From assembly GCF_018388445.1 (NCBI RefSeq), contig NZ_CP074405.1, forward strand, positions 1,674,001 through 1,738,000: a stretch of DNA of 64,000 nt. The letters run 5' to 3'. A program made the translations under genes and the position numbers. The notes beneath the pieces are model-generated. The model had not been told where the DNA came from and ran no database searches. It worked only from the letters and a program-made list of their open reading frames with translations. This document shows, in pieces, positions 10,549 to 19,826 of the stretch (position 1 is its first letter; every line of letters begins with the position of its first letter). This stretch comes from Cellulomonas wangleii (GTDB lineage Bacteria; Actinomycetota; Actinomycetes; Actinomycetales; Cellulomonadaceae).

Positions 10549-10593
10549 CGGGTGGGAGCGGCGCCGGGCCCGGGCCGTGCGATCATCCGGGAC

Positions 10594-12909
10594 GTGTCCA
10601 CGTCCGTCGAGCCCGAGATCGGGCACCCGGCGCGCGCACTGGTCGACCGGAGCGTGGCGCTCGCCGACCGGGCGCGGGGCGTCATCGACCACCTCGACGC
10701 GGCCGTCCTGCAGGTCGCGGACGCCGTGGCGCGCGACCGCGAGCGACGGGTGCTCGCCGAGCTGGCGCTCGTCCCGGTCACCCGCCTCGGCGACGCCACC
10801 GACCGCAACCTGCGCCTCGGTCGGCTGGAGGACGCGGGCTACCGCGTCGCGGCGGACCTCGTCGGGGTCCCCGCCGCCGTCCTGGAGCAGGTCCCGGGCG
10901 TCGGGCCGCGCACCGCGCGGGCGACCGCGGCGGCCGTCGAGCAGCTCGCCGACGCGGTGCGGGAGGTGACGGCTCCGCGGCTGCGGCTCGACCGCGCCGA
11001 CGGCGCCCCCGACGTGCTCGCCACCACCCGGCTGCTCGCCCTGCTGGCCCGGACGCTGCGCCTCGAGCCGCTCGTCGGTCCGCACCGCCGGGAGCTCACG
11101 GACCACGTGCGCACGGTCGACGCGTGCGCACCGGCGGCAGCCGTCGCCCGGCACCGGCTGCGGTACGCGCTGGCCCGGCGCCCGACCAAGCAGGCGGCCG
11201 TGCGGGCGCTGCGCCTGCTCGCCGACGCGGACCACTGGGCGGAGCACTCGGGGCTCCCCGCGCTCGTCGACAGGTTGCAGGCCGCCTGTGCCGAGCCCGA
11301 CCCGCCGCAGGCGGCGCTCTGGGACGACGTCGAGACGCGGCCCGCCACGTACACCACGGAGCTGCTGCGGCTGGTCCCGCACGCCGTCGACGTCGCCGTC
11401 GAGCGTGGGCTGCTCGCCGCCGAGCTGGCGGCCCAGGTCGCGGACCACCCCCTCGACACCACGGGGCTGCGGGTCCGGCTGCGCGGCTACCAGGACTTCG
11501 GGGCGCGGTTCCTGCTGCACCAGGGGCGTGCGCTGCTCGGCGACGAGATGGGCCTGGGCAAGACCGTCCAGGCCGTCGCGGCCATGGCGCACGTCGCGGC
11601 GCAGGGTGCGACCCACCTGCTCGTCGTGTGCCCCGCGAGCGTGCTGGTCACCTGGCAGCGGGAGATCGAGCGGCACTCCACGCTCACCGTGGTCCGTGTG
11701 CACGGCCGCGACGCGGCCGCCGCGGGGGAGAGGTGGCGACGCGAGGGCGGTGTCGCGGTGGCCACGTTCGGCTCCCTACACCATGTGCCCCCGCTCGACG
11801 CCCCGGATCGCGTCCCGGCCACCGGTACCGAAGGTCGCCCCGAGCCCGCCGACGGCACGGGCACGTGGTCCGTCGGCGGCGCCCCGCTCGGCATGCTCGT
11901 CGTCGACGAGGCGCACCTCGTCAAGAACCCCCGGGCGGCGCGGTCCCGCGCGGTCGCGGCGTGGGCGGGGCGCACCTTCCGCGTCGCGCTGCTCACGGGC
12001 ACCCCGATGGAGAACCGCGTCGGGGACTTCGTCGCGCTCGTCCGCCTGGTCCAGCCCGACCTCGCGGACGGTCTGCCGCGCCACCTGGGTGCTGCGGGCA
12101 GGGACGCGTTCCGGCGGGCCGTCGCGCCGGTCTACCTGCGCCGGGACCGGGACGACGTGCTGGTCGAGCTCCCGGCGCTCACCGTGGTGGACGAGTGGGA
12201 GGAGCTGACACCCGAGGGGCGGCGCCGGTACCGCGACGCCGTGGCTCGCGGGGACCTCATGGGGATGCGGCGCGCCGCGTCCGTCCACGCGGGCCACCCG
12301 ACGTCCGGGAAGCTGGGCCGGCTCCTGGAGGTCGTCGCCGACGCGCGGGCGCACGGCCGTCGGGTGGTGGTCTTCTCCTGGTTCCGCGAGGTGCTGGACG
12401 TCGTGGCGCAGGCGCTGGTCACCCACGGCGGCGCGACCGTGCTCGGCCCGCTCACGGGTGACGTGCCACCGCACCGCCGCCAGGAGCTGGTCGACGAGCT
12501 GGCGCGGCTCGACCCCGCCGCCGGTGCGGTGCTCGTCGCGCAGGTGCAGGCCGGCGGCGTCGGTCTCAACCTGCAGTGCGCATCCGTCGCGGTGCTCTGC
12601 GAGCCGCAGCTGACGCCCGCGACCGAGGCCCAGGCGTTCGCCCGGCTGCACCGCATGGGCCAGCTGCGCCCGGTGACCGCGCACCGGCTGCTGGCCGAGG
12701 GCACGGTCGACGAGCGGCTGGTCGCGCTGCTGGCCGAGAAGTCCCGCGAGTTCGACCTCTACGTGCGCGACTCCCTGCTGGCCGAGCAGACCGTCCGAGC
12801 CGTCGACGTCACGGAGCCCGAGCTGGCACGGGACCTGGTCGCGTGGGAGCAGGCGCAGTGGGGGAACGGCCCGCTGTGGGACGAGCTCGCCGACCCGGCG
12901 ACCCGCTGA
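10594..12909 (+). CDS. SNF2-family helicase with N-terminal helix-hairpin-helix
   Basis: A 771-residue protein. Residues 102-107 (GVGPRT) are a helix-hairpin-helix DNA-binding turn inside an all-helical N-terminal part. The SNF2 ATPase follows: DEMGLGKT 317-324, DEAH 438-441, TGTPMEN, and in the second lobe QAGGVGLNLQ and QAFARLHRMGQ, the typical SNF2 arginine-finger motif. It is likely a double-strand DNA translocase in repair or chromosome maintenance; no specific orthologue is recognised. The GTG at 10594 is chosen; GTG 10552, only 4 bp after recX, is an equally open alternative that adds 14 residues. It is downstream of recA-recX on the same strand, so damage-linked expression is possible. 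Confidence 0.82.
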   Translation: MSTSVEPEIGHPARALVDRSVALADRARGVIDHLDAAVLQVADAVARDRERRVLAELALVPVTRLGDATDRNLRLGRLEDAGYRVAADLVGVPAAVLEQVPGVGPRTARATAAAVEQLADAVREVTAPRLRLDRADGAPDVLATTRLLALLARTLRLEPLVGPHRRELTDHVRTVDACAPAAAVARHRLRYALARRPTKQAAVRALRLLADADHWAEHSGLPALVDRLQAACAEPDPPQAALWDDVETRPATYTTELLRLVPHAVDVAVERGLLAAELAAQVADHPLDTTGLRVRLRGYQDFGARFLLHQGRALLGDEMGLGKTVQAVAAMAHVAAQGATHLLVVCPASVLVTWQREIERHSTLTVVRVHGRDAAAAGERWRREGGVAVATFGSLHHVPPLDAPDRVPATGTEGRPEPADGTGTWSVGGAPLGMLVVDEAHLVKNPRAARSRAVAAWAGRTFRVALLTGTPMENRVGDFVALVRLVQPDLADGLPRHLGAAGRDAFRRAVAPVYLRRDRDDVLVELPALTVVDEWEELTPEGRRRYRDAVARGDLMGMRRAASVHAGHPTSGKLGRLLEVVADARAHGRRVVVFSWFREVLDVVAQALVTHGGATVLGPLTGDVPPHRRQELVDELARLDPAAGAVLVAQVQAGGVGLNLQCASVAVLCEPQLTPATEAQAFARLHRMGQLRPVTAHRLLAEGTVDERLVALLAEKSREFDLYVRDSLLAEQTVRAVDVTEPELARDLVAWEQAQWGNGPLWDELADPATR

Positions 12910-12991
12910 CCGCGCGGCGGGACGTCGCCGGGGCGTGCACCGGCGACAATGGTCGCGGCGCCGTGGGCGCGCCGACACTGGAGGAGGTGCC

Positions 12992-14524
12992 GTGGAGCCG
13001 GGTGCGATCGCCACCGTGGTGGGTCTGCTGGGGGCGTGCCTCGTCGCACTCATCCTCGTCCTCACGGCACGTCGGGAGGCCGACGACCAGCGTCGTCGGG
13101 CCGTGCAGGACGTCGCGCAGATCCGCGACGACGCGCGCGCGATGCTGGCCGACGCCGAGCGCCGGGAGCGTCGCGTCGCGGACAGGGAGCGGGAGCTCGC
13201 CGCCGAGCGCACGGAGCTCGCCGAGCTCGAGCGCCGCACCCGCAGCGACGCGGACGCCCTGGCGGAGGCGCGCCGGGCGGGGGCGCGCGAGCTCGACAAG
13301 GCGGAGCGGGTCGCGGCCCGCACGCTGGCGGACGCGGACCGGGCGGCCAACGAGCGGCTCGCGGACGCCCGGGCGCAGGCCCGCGCCGAGCTCGAGTCCG
13401 TGAGCGGCCTGACGCAGGACGAGGCGCTCACCGAGCTGACGCGCCGGATCACGGCCCAGGCGGTCGACGCCGCGGCGGCGCAGGTGCGCCGCACCGAGGC
13501 GCAGGCGCGGCGCACGGCGGACGCCCGCGCGCGGCGGATCGTCGCGACCGCCGTGCAGCGGGTCGCCGTGCCCACGAGCGCACAGCCCGTCGTCACGATC
13601 CTGCCGCTGCCGTCGGACGAGATGAAGGGCCGCATCATCGGCAAGGAGGGCCGCAACATCCGGCACTTCGAGGCCCTGACCGGCGTGAACGTCCTGGTGG
13701 ACGAGACCCCGGACACCGTGGTGCTCTCCTGCTTCGACGCGGAGCGCCGGGAGGTCGCCCAGGTGGCCCTCGAGGCCCTGATGGCGGACGGCCGGATCCA
13801 TCCGCAGCGCATCGAGGCCGCCTACGCCGAGGCGCTGGCCGGCGCCGACGACAGGCACGACGCGGCCGGCCACGACGCGGTCGAGCGCGCCGGGATCGAC
13901 CACCTGCACGCCGACCTCGTGCGGACGATGGGCCGGCTGCGGCTGCGGTCGTCGTACGGGCAGAACGTGCTGGAGCACCTCGTCGAGAGCGCTCAGATCG
14001 CGGCGGCCATCGCAGCCGAGGTGGGCGCGGACGTCGCGGTCGCCCGACGCGCGGCGTTCCTTCACGACGTGGGCAAGGCGCTGACCGGTGAGGTCGCGGG
14101 GACGCACGCCGCGGTGGGCGCGGACCTGGCGCGGCGGCTGGGGGAGTCCGACGCCGTGGTCAACGCGATCGCCGCGCACCACGACGAGGTGCCCCCGGCG
14201 ACGGTCGAGGCGGTGCTGGTGCAGGCCGCCGACGCGGTCTCCGCGGCCCGTCCGGGTGCCCGCCGGCAGGAGATCGACCAGTACGTCGAGCGCATGGGGG
14301 AGCTGGAGTCCCTCGTCGCGGCGCACCAGGGCGTGCGCCGCGTGCTCGCCATGGCCGCCGGTCGGGAGGTGCGCGTCGTCGTCGAGCCCGACGAGGTGGA
14401 CGACCGCGCGCTGCCCCAGCTCGCCTCGGCCATCGCCAAGCACATCGAGGCGGACCTGACGTACCCGGGGGAGATCCGGGTGACGGTCGTGCGCGAGCTG
14501 CGCGCGAGCGCCACCGCGGGCTGA
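12992..14524 (+). CDS. rny: Ribonuclease Y
   Basis: A 510-residue endoribonuclease of the RNase Y type, close to the usual ~520. It has one N-terminal membrane anchor (about residues 4-25), a long charged coiled coil to about 170, a KH RNA-binding domain with GRIIGKEGRN at 213-222, and an HD metal-dependent nuclease domain with His358-Asp359 in LHDVGK. It starts mRNA decay at the membrane. The GTG at 12992 is preceded by GGAGGAG at good spacing, and gives the anchor directly at the N-terminus. An 81-bp gap separates it from the helicase. Confidence 0.94.
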   Translation: MEPGAIATVVGLLGACLVALILVLTARREADDQRRRAVQDVAQIRDDARAMLADAERRERRVADRERELAAERTELAELERRTRSDADALAEARRAGARELDKAERVAARTLADADRAANERLADARAQARAELESVSGLTQDEALTELTRRITAQAVDAAAAQVRRTEAQARRTADARARRIVATAVQRVAVPTSAQPVVTILPLPSDEMKGRIIGKEGRNIRHFEALTGVNVLVDETPDTVVLSCFDAERREVAQVALEALMADGRIHPQRIEAAYAEALAGADDRHDAAGHDAVERAGIDHLHADLVRTMGRLRLRSSYGQNVLEHLVESAQIAAAIAAEVGADVAVARRAAFLHDVGKALTGEVAGTHAAVGADLARRLGESDAVVNAIAAHHDEVPPATVEAVLVQAADAVSAARPGARRQEIDQYVERMGELESLVAAHQGVRRVLAMAAGREVRVVVEPDEVDDRALPQLASAIAKHIEADLTYPGEIRVTVVRELRASATAG

Positions 14525-14529
14525 CGAAC

Positions 14530-14564
14530 GGCGCCCGGCCGGCGCACCGCACCGGCCGGGCGCC
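14530..14564. terminator. Hairpin terminator between rny and gluD
   Basis: Perfect 13-bp inverted repeat GGCGCCCGGCCGG (14530-14542) and CCGGCCGGGCGCC (14552-14564) with a 9-nt loop. It lies between converging genes and can serve both strands. There is no T run, as is common in actinobacteria. Confidence 0.75.
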
Positions 14565-14572
14565 GGCGCACG

Positions 14573-15436
14573 TCAGCTCGTGGTGCCCGCCGCCAGCGTG
14601 GGTGCCTCGGCCTTCGCGGCCCCGGCGGTGAGCCGGTCCACGCGGGACGCGAGCCGCTCCGCGAGCGTCGTCAGCAGGTAGTTGATGATGATGAAGACGA
14701 CGGCCACGACCAGCAGCGACTGCAGGATGTTGCCGTTCCCGGAGCCGAAGCGGCGCGCGGCGTCGAGCAGCTCGGGGTAGGTGATGATCGCGCCCAGCGC
14801 CGTGTCCTTGAGGATGACGACGAGCTGGCTGGCGATCGCCGGGAGCATCGCGATGAGCGCCTGCGGGACCTCCACGAGACGCAGGGACTGCGCCGGCCGC
14901 AGCCCGACGGCCAGGGCCGCCTCGCGCTGCCCGTTCGGCAGGCTGTGGACGCCGGAGCGCACCAGCTCGGCGAACACCGACCCGTTGTACAGCGTGAGGC
15001 CCAGCACGACGGCCAGCAGGGGGACGTCCCGGGGCTCGACGAGCCGCAGCTGGGAGATGCCCGTGTTGAAGAAGACCATCATGAGCAGCACGGGGACCGC
15101 CCGGAAGAACTCGACGACGGTGCCGCAGACCCATCGCACGACGCGGGAGCCCGCCAGCCTGCCGAGCCCGAACACGAGCCCGAACAGCGCCGACGCGACG
15201 ATGGCGAGCCCGGCGGCCCGCAGCGTGTCGCGCAGCCCGGGCAGCAGGTAGTCCGACCAGGTGCCGGCCTCGAGGAAGGGCTGCCACAGCGCGGGTGCGA
15301 GCTGCCCCTTGCGCTCCAGCAGCACGAGGGCCCACGCCGCGACCCCGGCGACCACGACGGCGGCCACGGCGTTGACCATGCGCATCCGTCGCCGCGTGCG
15401 CGGTCCCGGGACGTCGAACAGGACGAGGCCGCTCAC
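14573..15436 (-). CDS. gluD: Amino-acid ABC transporter permease (GluD-like)
   Basis: A 287-residue polar amino acid permease with five or more membrane segments. The EAA loop that docks on the ATPase reads EAALAVGLRPAQSLRLVEVPQA. It pairs with the GluC-like permease in a glutamate-type importer. Its GTG overlaps the gluC stop as GTGA at 15433-15436, which indicates coupled translation. Last gene of the minus-strand gluABCD operon; a strong hairpin follows. Substrate assignment (glutamate) rests on gene order and family only. Confidence 0.9.
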   Translation of the reverse strand: MSGLVLFDVPGPRTRRRMRMVNAVAAVVVAGVAAWALVLLERKGQLAPALWQPFLEAGTWSDYLLPGLRDTLRAAGLAIVASALFGLVFGLGRLAGSRVVRWVCGTVVEFFRAVPVLLMMVFFNTGISQLRLVEPRDVPLLAVVLGLTLYNGSVFAELVRSGVHSLPNGQREAALAVGLRPAQSLRLVEVPQALIAMLPAIASQLVVILKDTALGAIITYPELLDAARRFGSGNGNILQSLLVVAVVFIIINYLLTTLAERLASRVDRLTAGAAKAEAPTLAAGTTS

Positions 15437-16122
15437 CGGGCCACCGCCAGCCGCCGCGACAGCGTGGTGGTCGCGAGCCCGATGGGGACGACGAGGGCGA
15501 CGTAGCCGATGGCGAAGGTGAGGAAGATCGCGAGGATGACGTCGGGTCGGAACTCGATCATGGTCCGCATGAGTCCTGAGGTCTCGGCCACCGAGCCGGC
15601 GGCGGCGACGGTGGAGTTCTTCAGCAGCGCGATCAGGACGTTGCCCAGCGGTGCGACCGCGCCGCGGAACGCCTGGGGCAGGATGACCAGCCGAGCGGCC
15701 GACCAGAACCCCAGGCCGATGGCACGGGCGGCCTCCGCCTGCCCGACGGGCACGGTGTTGACCCCGGACCTCAGCGCCTCGCACACGAACGCCGCGTGGT
15801 AGACCGCCAGGCCCAGCACGGCGAGGCGGAAGAAGTTGGTCTGGAAGTCGGTCGACAGCGTCAGGCCGAGCTGCCCCCACAGGCCGAGCACGCAGAACAC
15901 GATGATGATCGTCAGCGGCGTGTTGCGCAGCAGCGTCACGTACGTGGCGCCCGCCCACCGCAGGCTCGGCACGGGGGAGATCCGCATGACCGCCAGGAGC
16001 GTGCCGATGACCAGCGCGATGACGGCGGCGTAGAGCGTGAGCTGGATGTTCACCCAGAACGCCGCGAGCACGTCGAACTCGTCGAACAGGGACAGGAACT
16101 GGTCGAGGTACCCCTCGTCCAC
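15433..16122 (-). CDS. gluC: Amino-acid ABC transporter permease (GluC-like)
   Basis: A 229-residue inner-membrane permease of the HisM/GlnP family with about five membrane segments; the EAA motif reads EAARAIGLGFWSAARLVILPQA. GTG start at 16122, 88 bp downstream of the binding-protein gene. The 88-bp gap contains GC-rich inverted repeats that may hold back transcription or stabilise the upstream gluB message, a usual way to make more binding protein than permease. Confidence 0.91.
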   Translation of the reverse strand: MDEGYLDQFLSLFDEFDVLAAFWVNIQLTLYAAVIALVIGTLLAVMRISPVPSLRWAGATYVTLLRNTPLTIIIVFCVLGLWGQLGLTLSTDFQTNFFRLAVLGLAVYHAAFVCEALRSGVNTVPVGQAEAARAIGLGFWSAARLVILPQAFRGAVAPLGNVLIALLKNSTVAAAGSVAETSGLMRTMIEFRPDVILAIFLTFAIGYVALVVPIGLATTTLSRRLAVAR

Positions 16123-16210
16123 CGGGCCTCCCGTGGGTGCGGTGCGGTGAGCAGGCCCGGGACCGGCCCGCGTGCGCGGGTCCGGCCCCGGGCCGGTGGT
16201 CGTGCGGGCG

Positions 16211-17080
16211 TCAGGCGCAGGCGGCCACGGCGGGCGGGTTCAGCTCCTCGTCGGGCTCGTAGCCCGACGCGCCGACAGCCTCGTCCAGAGCCTCCTGCCA
16301 CGCCCCGGACTCGATCATCTCGGTGATCGCGGCGTTGACGTCCTCGCAGACGTCGTTGTCCTGCGGCAGGCCGACCCCGTAGTTCTCCTCGGAGAACGGC
16401 GCGCCGACGACCTTGACCTTGCCCTCGTTGGCGGGGAGCGCGGCCAGGCCGGCGAGGATGATGTCGTCCGTCGTGACGGCGTCGACCGTGCCCGCCACCA
16501 GGGCCGTGACGCACTCCGCGTACCCCGGCTGCTCGAGCAGGTCCGTCCCGGTCGCGTACTCGTCCTTGATGCGCTGCGCGGACGTCGAGCCCGTCACCGA
16601 GCACAGCGTCTTGCCCTCGAGGTCCTCGGGGCCGGAGACGGAGTCGTCGTCCGCCGCGACGAGCAGGTCCTGCCCGGCGACGAAGTACGGCCCGGCGAAC
16701 GCGATGACCTCCTTGCGCTTGTCGGTGATCGAGTACGTCGCGAAGATCATGTCGACCTGACCGTTCTGCAGCATCGTCTCGCGCTGCTGCGACGGCGCCT
16801 GCACCCACTCGATCTGGTCCGCGCCGTACCCGAGCTTCTCGGCGACGTACGTCGCGACCGCGACGTCGAACCCGGTGTACTCGCTGCCGTCCTGGTACCC
16901 CAGGCCGGGCTGGTCGAACTTGATGCCGATCCGCAGGGTGCCCTCGGCGCCACCGCTGTCCTCGGTGGCACCGGAACCGGGCTCGGCTGTGCTCTCGGCG
17001 GCGTCGTCGCCGCCGGAGCAGGCGCCCAGCGTCAGTGCCGCCACAGCGGTGAGGGCGATCGCCAGTCGTCGTGCACGCAT
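16211..17080 (-). CDS. gluB: Glutamate-type substrate-binding lipoprotein (GluB-like)
   Basis: A 289-residue secreted lipoprotein. Residues 1-20 form a signal peptide ending in the lipobox LGAC (Cys21), followed by an acidic Ser/Gly-rich spacer. The rest is a family 3 solute-binding fold: GTLRIGIKFDQPG, GFDVAVATYVAEKLG and the NGQVDMIFATYSIT strand. The type of ligand is polar amino acids, most likely glutamate. ATG at 17080. It lies between gluA and gluC in the same operon. Confidence 0.92.
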   Translation of the reverse strand: MRARRLAIALTAVAALTLGACSGGDDAAESTAEPGSGATEDSGGAEGTLRIGIKFDQPGLGYQDGSEYTGFDVAVATYVAEKLGYGADQIEWVQAPSQQRETMLQNGQVDMIFATYSITDKRKEVIAFAGPYFVAGQDLLVAADDDSVSGPEDLEGKTLCSVTGSTSAQRIKDEYATGTDLLEQPGYAECVTALVAGTVDAVTTDDIILAGLAALPANEGKVKVVGAPFSEENYGVGLPQDNDVCEDVNAAITEMIESGAWQEALDEAVGASGYEPDEELNPPAVAACA

Positions 17081-17140
17081 CTGCGCTTCCCTTCGTCGTC
17101 CTGCATCGGGTCGGTCGTCGTGCTGCCCGCGGGGCAGCGG

Positions 17141-17935
17141 TCAGTGGGTGAGGATCTTGGACAGGAAGTCGCGGGCCCGCTCGCTGCGGGGCGCGGTGAA
17201 GAACGTCTCGGGGTCCGCCTCCTCGACGACCTGACCGGCGTCCATGAAGACCACGCGCTGCGCCGCGCGGCGTGCGAAGCCCATCTCGTGCGTGACGACG
17301 ACCATCGTCATGCCGTCGTGCGCGAGCCCGACCATGACGTCGAGGACCTCGTTGATCATCTCGGGGTCCAGCGCGGAGGTCGGCTCGTCGAAGAGCATGG
17401 CCTTGGGCTTCATCGCCAGGGCCCGCGCGATCGCGACGCGCTGCTGCTGACCGCCGGACAGCTGCGCGGGCCGCTTGGCGGCCTGGTCGGCGACGCCGAC
17501 GCGCTCCAGCAGGTCCATCGCCGTCGCCCTGGCCTCGGCGGGCCGCACGCCCTTGGCCTTGACCTGGCCGAGCGTCACGTTCTCCAGGACCGTCTTGTGC
17601 GCGAAGAGGTTGAACGACTGGAAGACCATGCCGACGTCGGCCCGCAGCCGGGCCAGCTCGCGTCCCTCGCTGGGCAGCGGCTTGCCGTCGATCGTGATGG
17701 TCCCGGAGTCGATGGTCTCGAGCCGGTTGATGGTCCGGCACAGGGTCGACTTGCCCGAGCCCGACGGGCCGATGACGACGACCACCTCGCCGCGGTGGAT
17801 GGTCAGGTCGACGTCGCGCAGCACGTGCAGCGCGCCGAAGTGCTTGTCGACGTGGTCGAGGACGATGAGCGGGTCACCGGTCGGGCGCGGCGTCGCGTCC
17901 GTGGGGCTCGGCTCCGCCGTGATGCTGTCGGCCAT
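17141..17935 (-). CDS. gluA: Amino-acid ABC transporter ATP-binding protein (GluA-like)
   Basis: A 264-residue ABC ATPase. Walker [10 protein letters not shown] 56-64, Q-loop VFQSFNLF, signature LSGGQQQR, Walker [13 protein letters not shown] and the switch histidine in VVTHEMGF are all intact. It has a 20-residue low-complexity N-terminal leader before the conserved core. The ATG at 17935 coincides with the predicted transcription start of the promoter at 17942-17971, so the message may be leaderless. First gene of gluABCD. Confidence 0.95.
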   Translation of the reverse strand: MADSITAEPSPTDATPRPTGDPLIVLDHVDKHFGALHVLRDVDLTIHRGEVVVVIGPSGSGKSTLCRTINRLETIDSGTITIDGKPLPSEGRELARLRADVGMVFQSFNLFAHKTVLENVTLGQVKAKGVRPAEARATAMDLLERVGVADQAAKRPAQLSGGQQQRVAIARALAMKPKAMLFDEPTSALDPEMINEVLDVMVGLAHDGMTMVVVTHEMGFARRAAQRVVFMDAGQVVEEADPETFFTAPRSERARDFLSKILTH

Positions 17936-17941
17936 TGGTCG

Positions 17942-17971
17942 AACCTACGGGTGAGATGTTGCGGATGTCAC
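17942..17971 (-). promoter_or_regulatory. Promoter of the gluABCD operon
   Basis: Read on the minus strand: GTGACA (17971-17966), 18-bp spacer, TAGGTT (17947-17942). The expected start site, about seven bases on, falls on the gluA ATG, which fits a leaderless transcript. Confidence 0.6.
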
Positions 17972-18103
17972 GAATGGACGTCACGGTCCAGTAACAGGAC
18001 GTTCACACGGGACCTGCCGGTCCGGGCGGTAGGGGCGGTTCGCCGGCCGCCGCGCCGGGGCCGCCGCCGCACCCGCCGTTCGGAGGGCGCCGGGGCGGGG
18101 ACG

Positions 18104-18109
18104 TACCCT
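18104..18109 (+). promoter_or_regulatory. Candidate -10 element of miaB
   Basis: TACCCT eight bases before the miaB ATG. The position suggests a leaderless message. No clear -35 is seen in the surrounding GC-rich sequence. Confidence 0.4.
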
Positions 18110-18116
18110 GGGAGTG

Positions 18117-19718
18117 ATGTCCACGACCCTGCCCTCCCCGGTGCTCGCGCACGCCCCCGAGCCCTCGTCGGCCGACGCGCGCCCGCGCACCTACCTGGTC
18201 AAGACGCTCGGCTGCCAGATGAACGTGCACGACTCCGAGCACATGGCCGGCATGCTCGAGCAGGCCGGGTACGTGCCCGCGGCACCCGCGGACGCGGCCG
18301 CCGAGGACGTCGACGTCCTGGTCATCAACACGTGCGCCGTCCGGGAGAACGCGGCCGACAAGCTGTACGGCAACCTGGGCCGGCTGGCCGGCACCAAGCG
18401 CACGCGTCCCGGGGGCATGCAGATCGCGGTGGGCGGTTGCCTGGCGCAGAAGGACCGCGCGGGGATCGTCGAGCGCGCCCCCTGGGTCGACGTGGTGTTC
18501 GGCACGCACAACCTCGACGTGCTGCCCACGCTGCTGGAGCGGGCGCGGCACAACGCCGCCGCCCAGGTGGAGATCGCCGAGTCGCTGCAGGTCTTCCCGA
18601 GCACCCTGCCGACGCGCCGCGAGTCCGTGTACGCCGGCTGGGTCTCCATCAGCGTGGGGTGCAACAACACCTGCACGTTCTGCATCGTGCCCCACCTGCG
18701 CGGCAAGGAGCGCGACCGGCGTCCGGGGGAGGTCCTCGCGGAGGTCGAGGCGCTGGTGGCCACGGGCGCCATCGAGGTGACGCTGCTCGGGCAGAACGTC
18801 AACTCCTACGGCGTCGGGTTCGGCGACCGGCACGCGTTCGGCAAGCTCCTGCGCGCCGTCGGCGCCGTGCCCGGCCTCGAGCGCGTGCGGTTCACGTCCC
18901 CGCACCCCGCGGCGTTCACCGACGACGTGATCGACGCGATGGCGAGCACGCCGACGGTCATGCCGCAGCTGCACATGCCGCTGCAGTCCGGCTCCGACCG
19001 GGTGCTGCGGGCCATGCGCCGGTCGTACCGGGCGGACAGGTTCCTGGGCATCCTCGAGCGCGTGCGGGCCGCCATCCCGCACGCGGCGATCACCACGGAC
19101 GTCATCGTCGGGTTCCCCGGGGAGACGGACGAGGACTTCGAGCAGACGCTGCGCGTCGTCGAGGAGTCCCGCTTCTCCTCCGCGTTCACGTTCCAGTACT
19201 CCCCGCGGCCGGGCACGCCCGCCGCGGACCTGCCGGACCAGCTGCCCAAGCACGTCGTGCAGGAGCGGTACGAGCGGCTGGTCGCGCTGCAGGAGCGGAT
19301 CTCCGCCGAGGAGAACGCCGCCCAGGTCGGCCGCACCGTGGACGTGCTCGTCGCCGAGGGCGAGGGGCGCAAGGACGGCGCCACGGCGCGCATCTCCGGC
19401 CGTGCGCAGGACAACCGGCTGGTGCACCTGGCGCTCCCCGCCGGCCTGGACCCGGCCGACGCCCCCCGCCCGGGTGACCTGGTGACCGTCGTGGTGACGC
19501 ACGGCGCCCCCCACCACCTGGTGGCGGACTCCGGCCTGCTCCCGAGCGGCGTCTTCCGGGTGCGGCGCACCCGGGCCGGCGACGCCTGGCAGGTGCGGGC
19601 GGAGGGCCGCGAGGAGCACGCGCACGGTGCGTCCGGCGGCGGCTGCGGCACGGGTGCTCCCGCGCCGGCGGGGCCGGTCGTGCTCGGCCTGCCCGCGGTC
19701 GGTCGCCCGGGCGCCTGA
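18117..19718 (+). CDS. miaB: tRNA-2-methylthio-N6-dimethylallyladenosine synthase MiaB
   Basis: A 533-residue radical-SAM methylthiotransferase that adds the 2-methylthio group to i6A37 of tRNA, the step after MiaA. The auxiliary Fe-S cluster ligand Cys33 (LGCQMN) and the one in NTCAVRE are present, as is the radical-SAM CxxxCxxC at 182, 186 and 189 (CNNTCTFC). A TRAM domain lies at about 365-440. After it there are about 90 residues of charged and Gly/Ala/Pro-rich tail that most family members lack. The ATG at 18117 is preferred to the GTG three bases upstream. miaA lies 3.6 kb downstream. Confidence 0.96.
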   Translation: MSTTLPSPVLAHAPEPSSADARPRTYLVKTLGCQMNVHDSEHMAGMLEQAGYVPAAPADAAAEDVDVLVINTCAVRENAADKLYGNLGRLAGTKRTRPGGMQIAVGGCLAQKDRAGIVERAPWVDVVFGTHNLDVLPTLLERARHNAAAQVEIAESLQVFPSTLPTRRESVYAGWVSISVGCNNTCTFCIVPHLRGKERDRRPGEVLAEVEALVATGAIEVTLLGQNVNSYGVGFGDRHAFGKLLRAVGAVPGLERVRFTSPHPAAFTDDVIDAMASTPTVMPQLHMPLQSGSDRVLRAMRRSYRADRFLGILERVRAAIPHAAITTDVIVGFPGETDEDFEQTLRVVEESRFSSAFTFQYSPRPGTPAADLPDQLPKHVVQERYERLVALQERISAEENAAQVGRTVDVLVAEGEGRKDGATARISGRAQDNRLVHLALPAGLDPADAPRPGDLVTVVVTHGAPHHLVADSGLLPSGVFRVRRTRAGDAWQVRAEGREEHAHGASGGGCGTGAPAPAGPVVLGLPAVGRPGA

Positions 19719-19826
19719 CGCCGCCGGGGACCGGGCGACCCGGGCCCTTCGGACCAGGCAGCCGGCACCGGTCAGGTCTTCAATGGGCTGGACGGCGTCG
19801 CCGTCCCGCACCCCCGTGGAGCCGTC

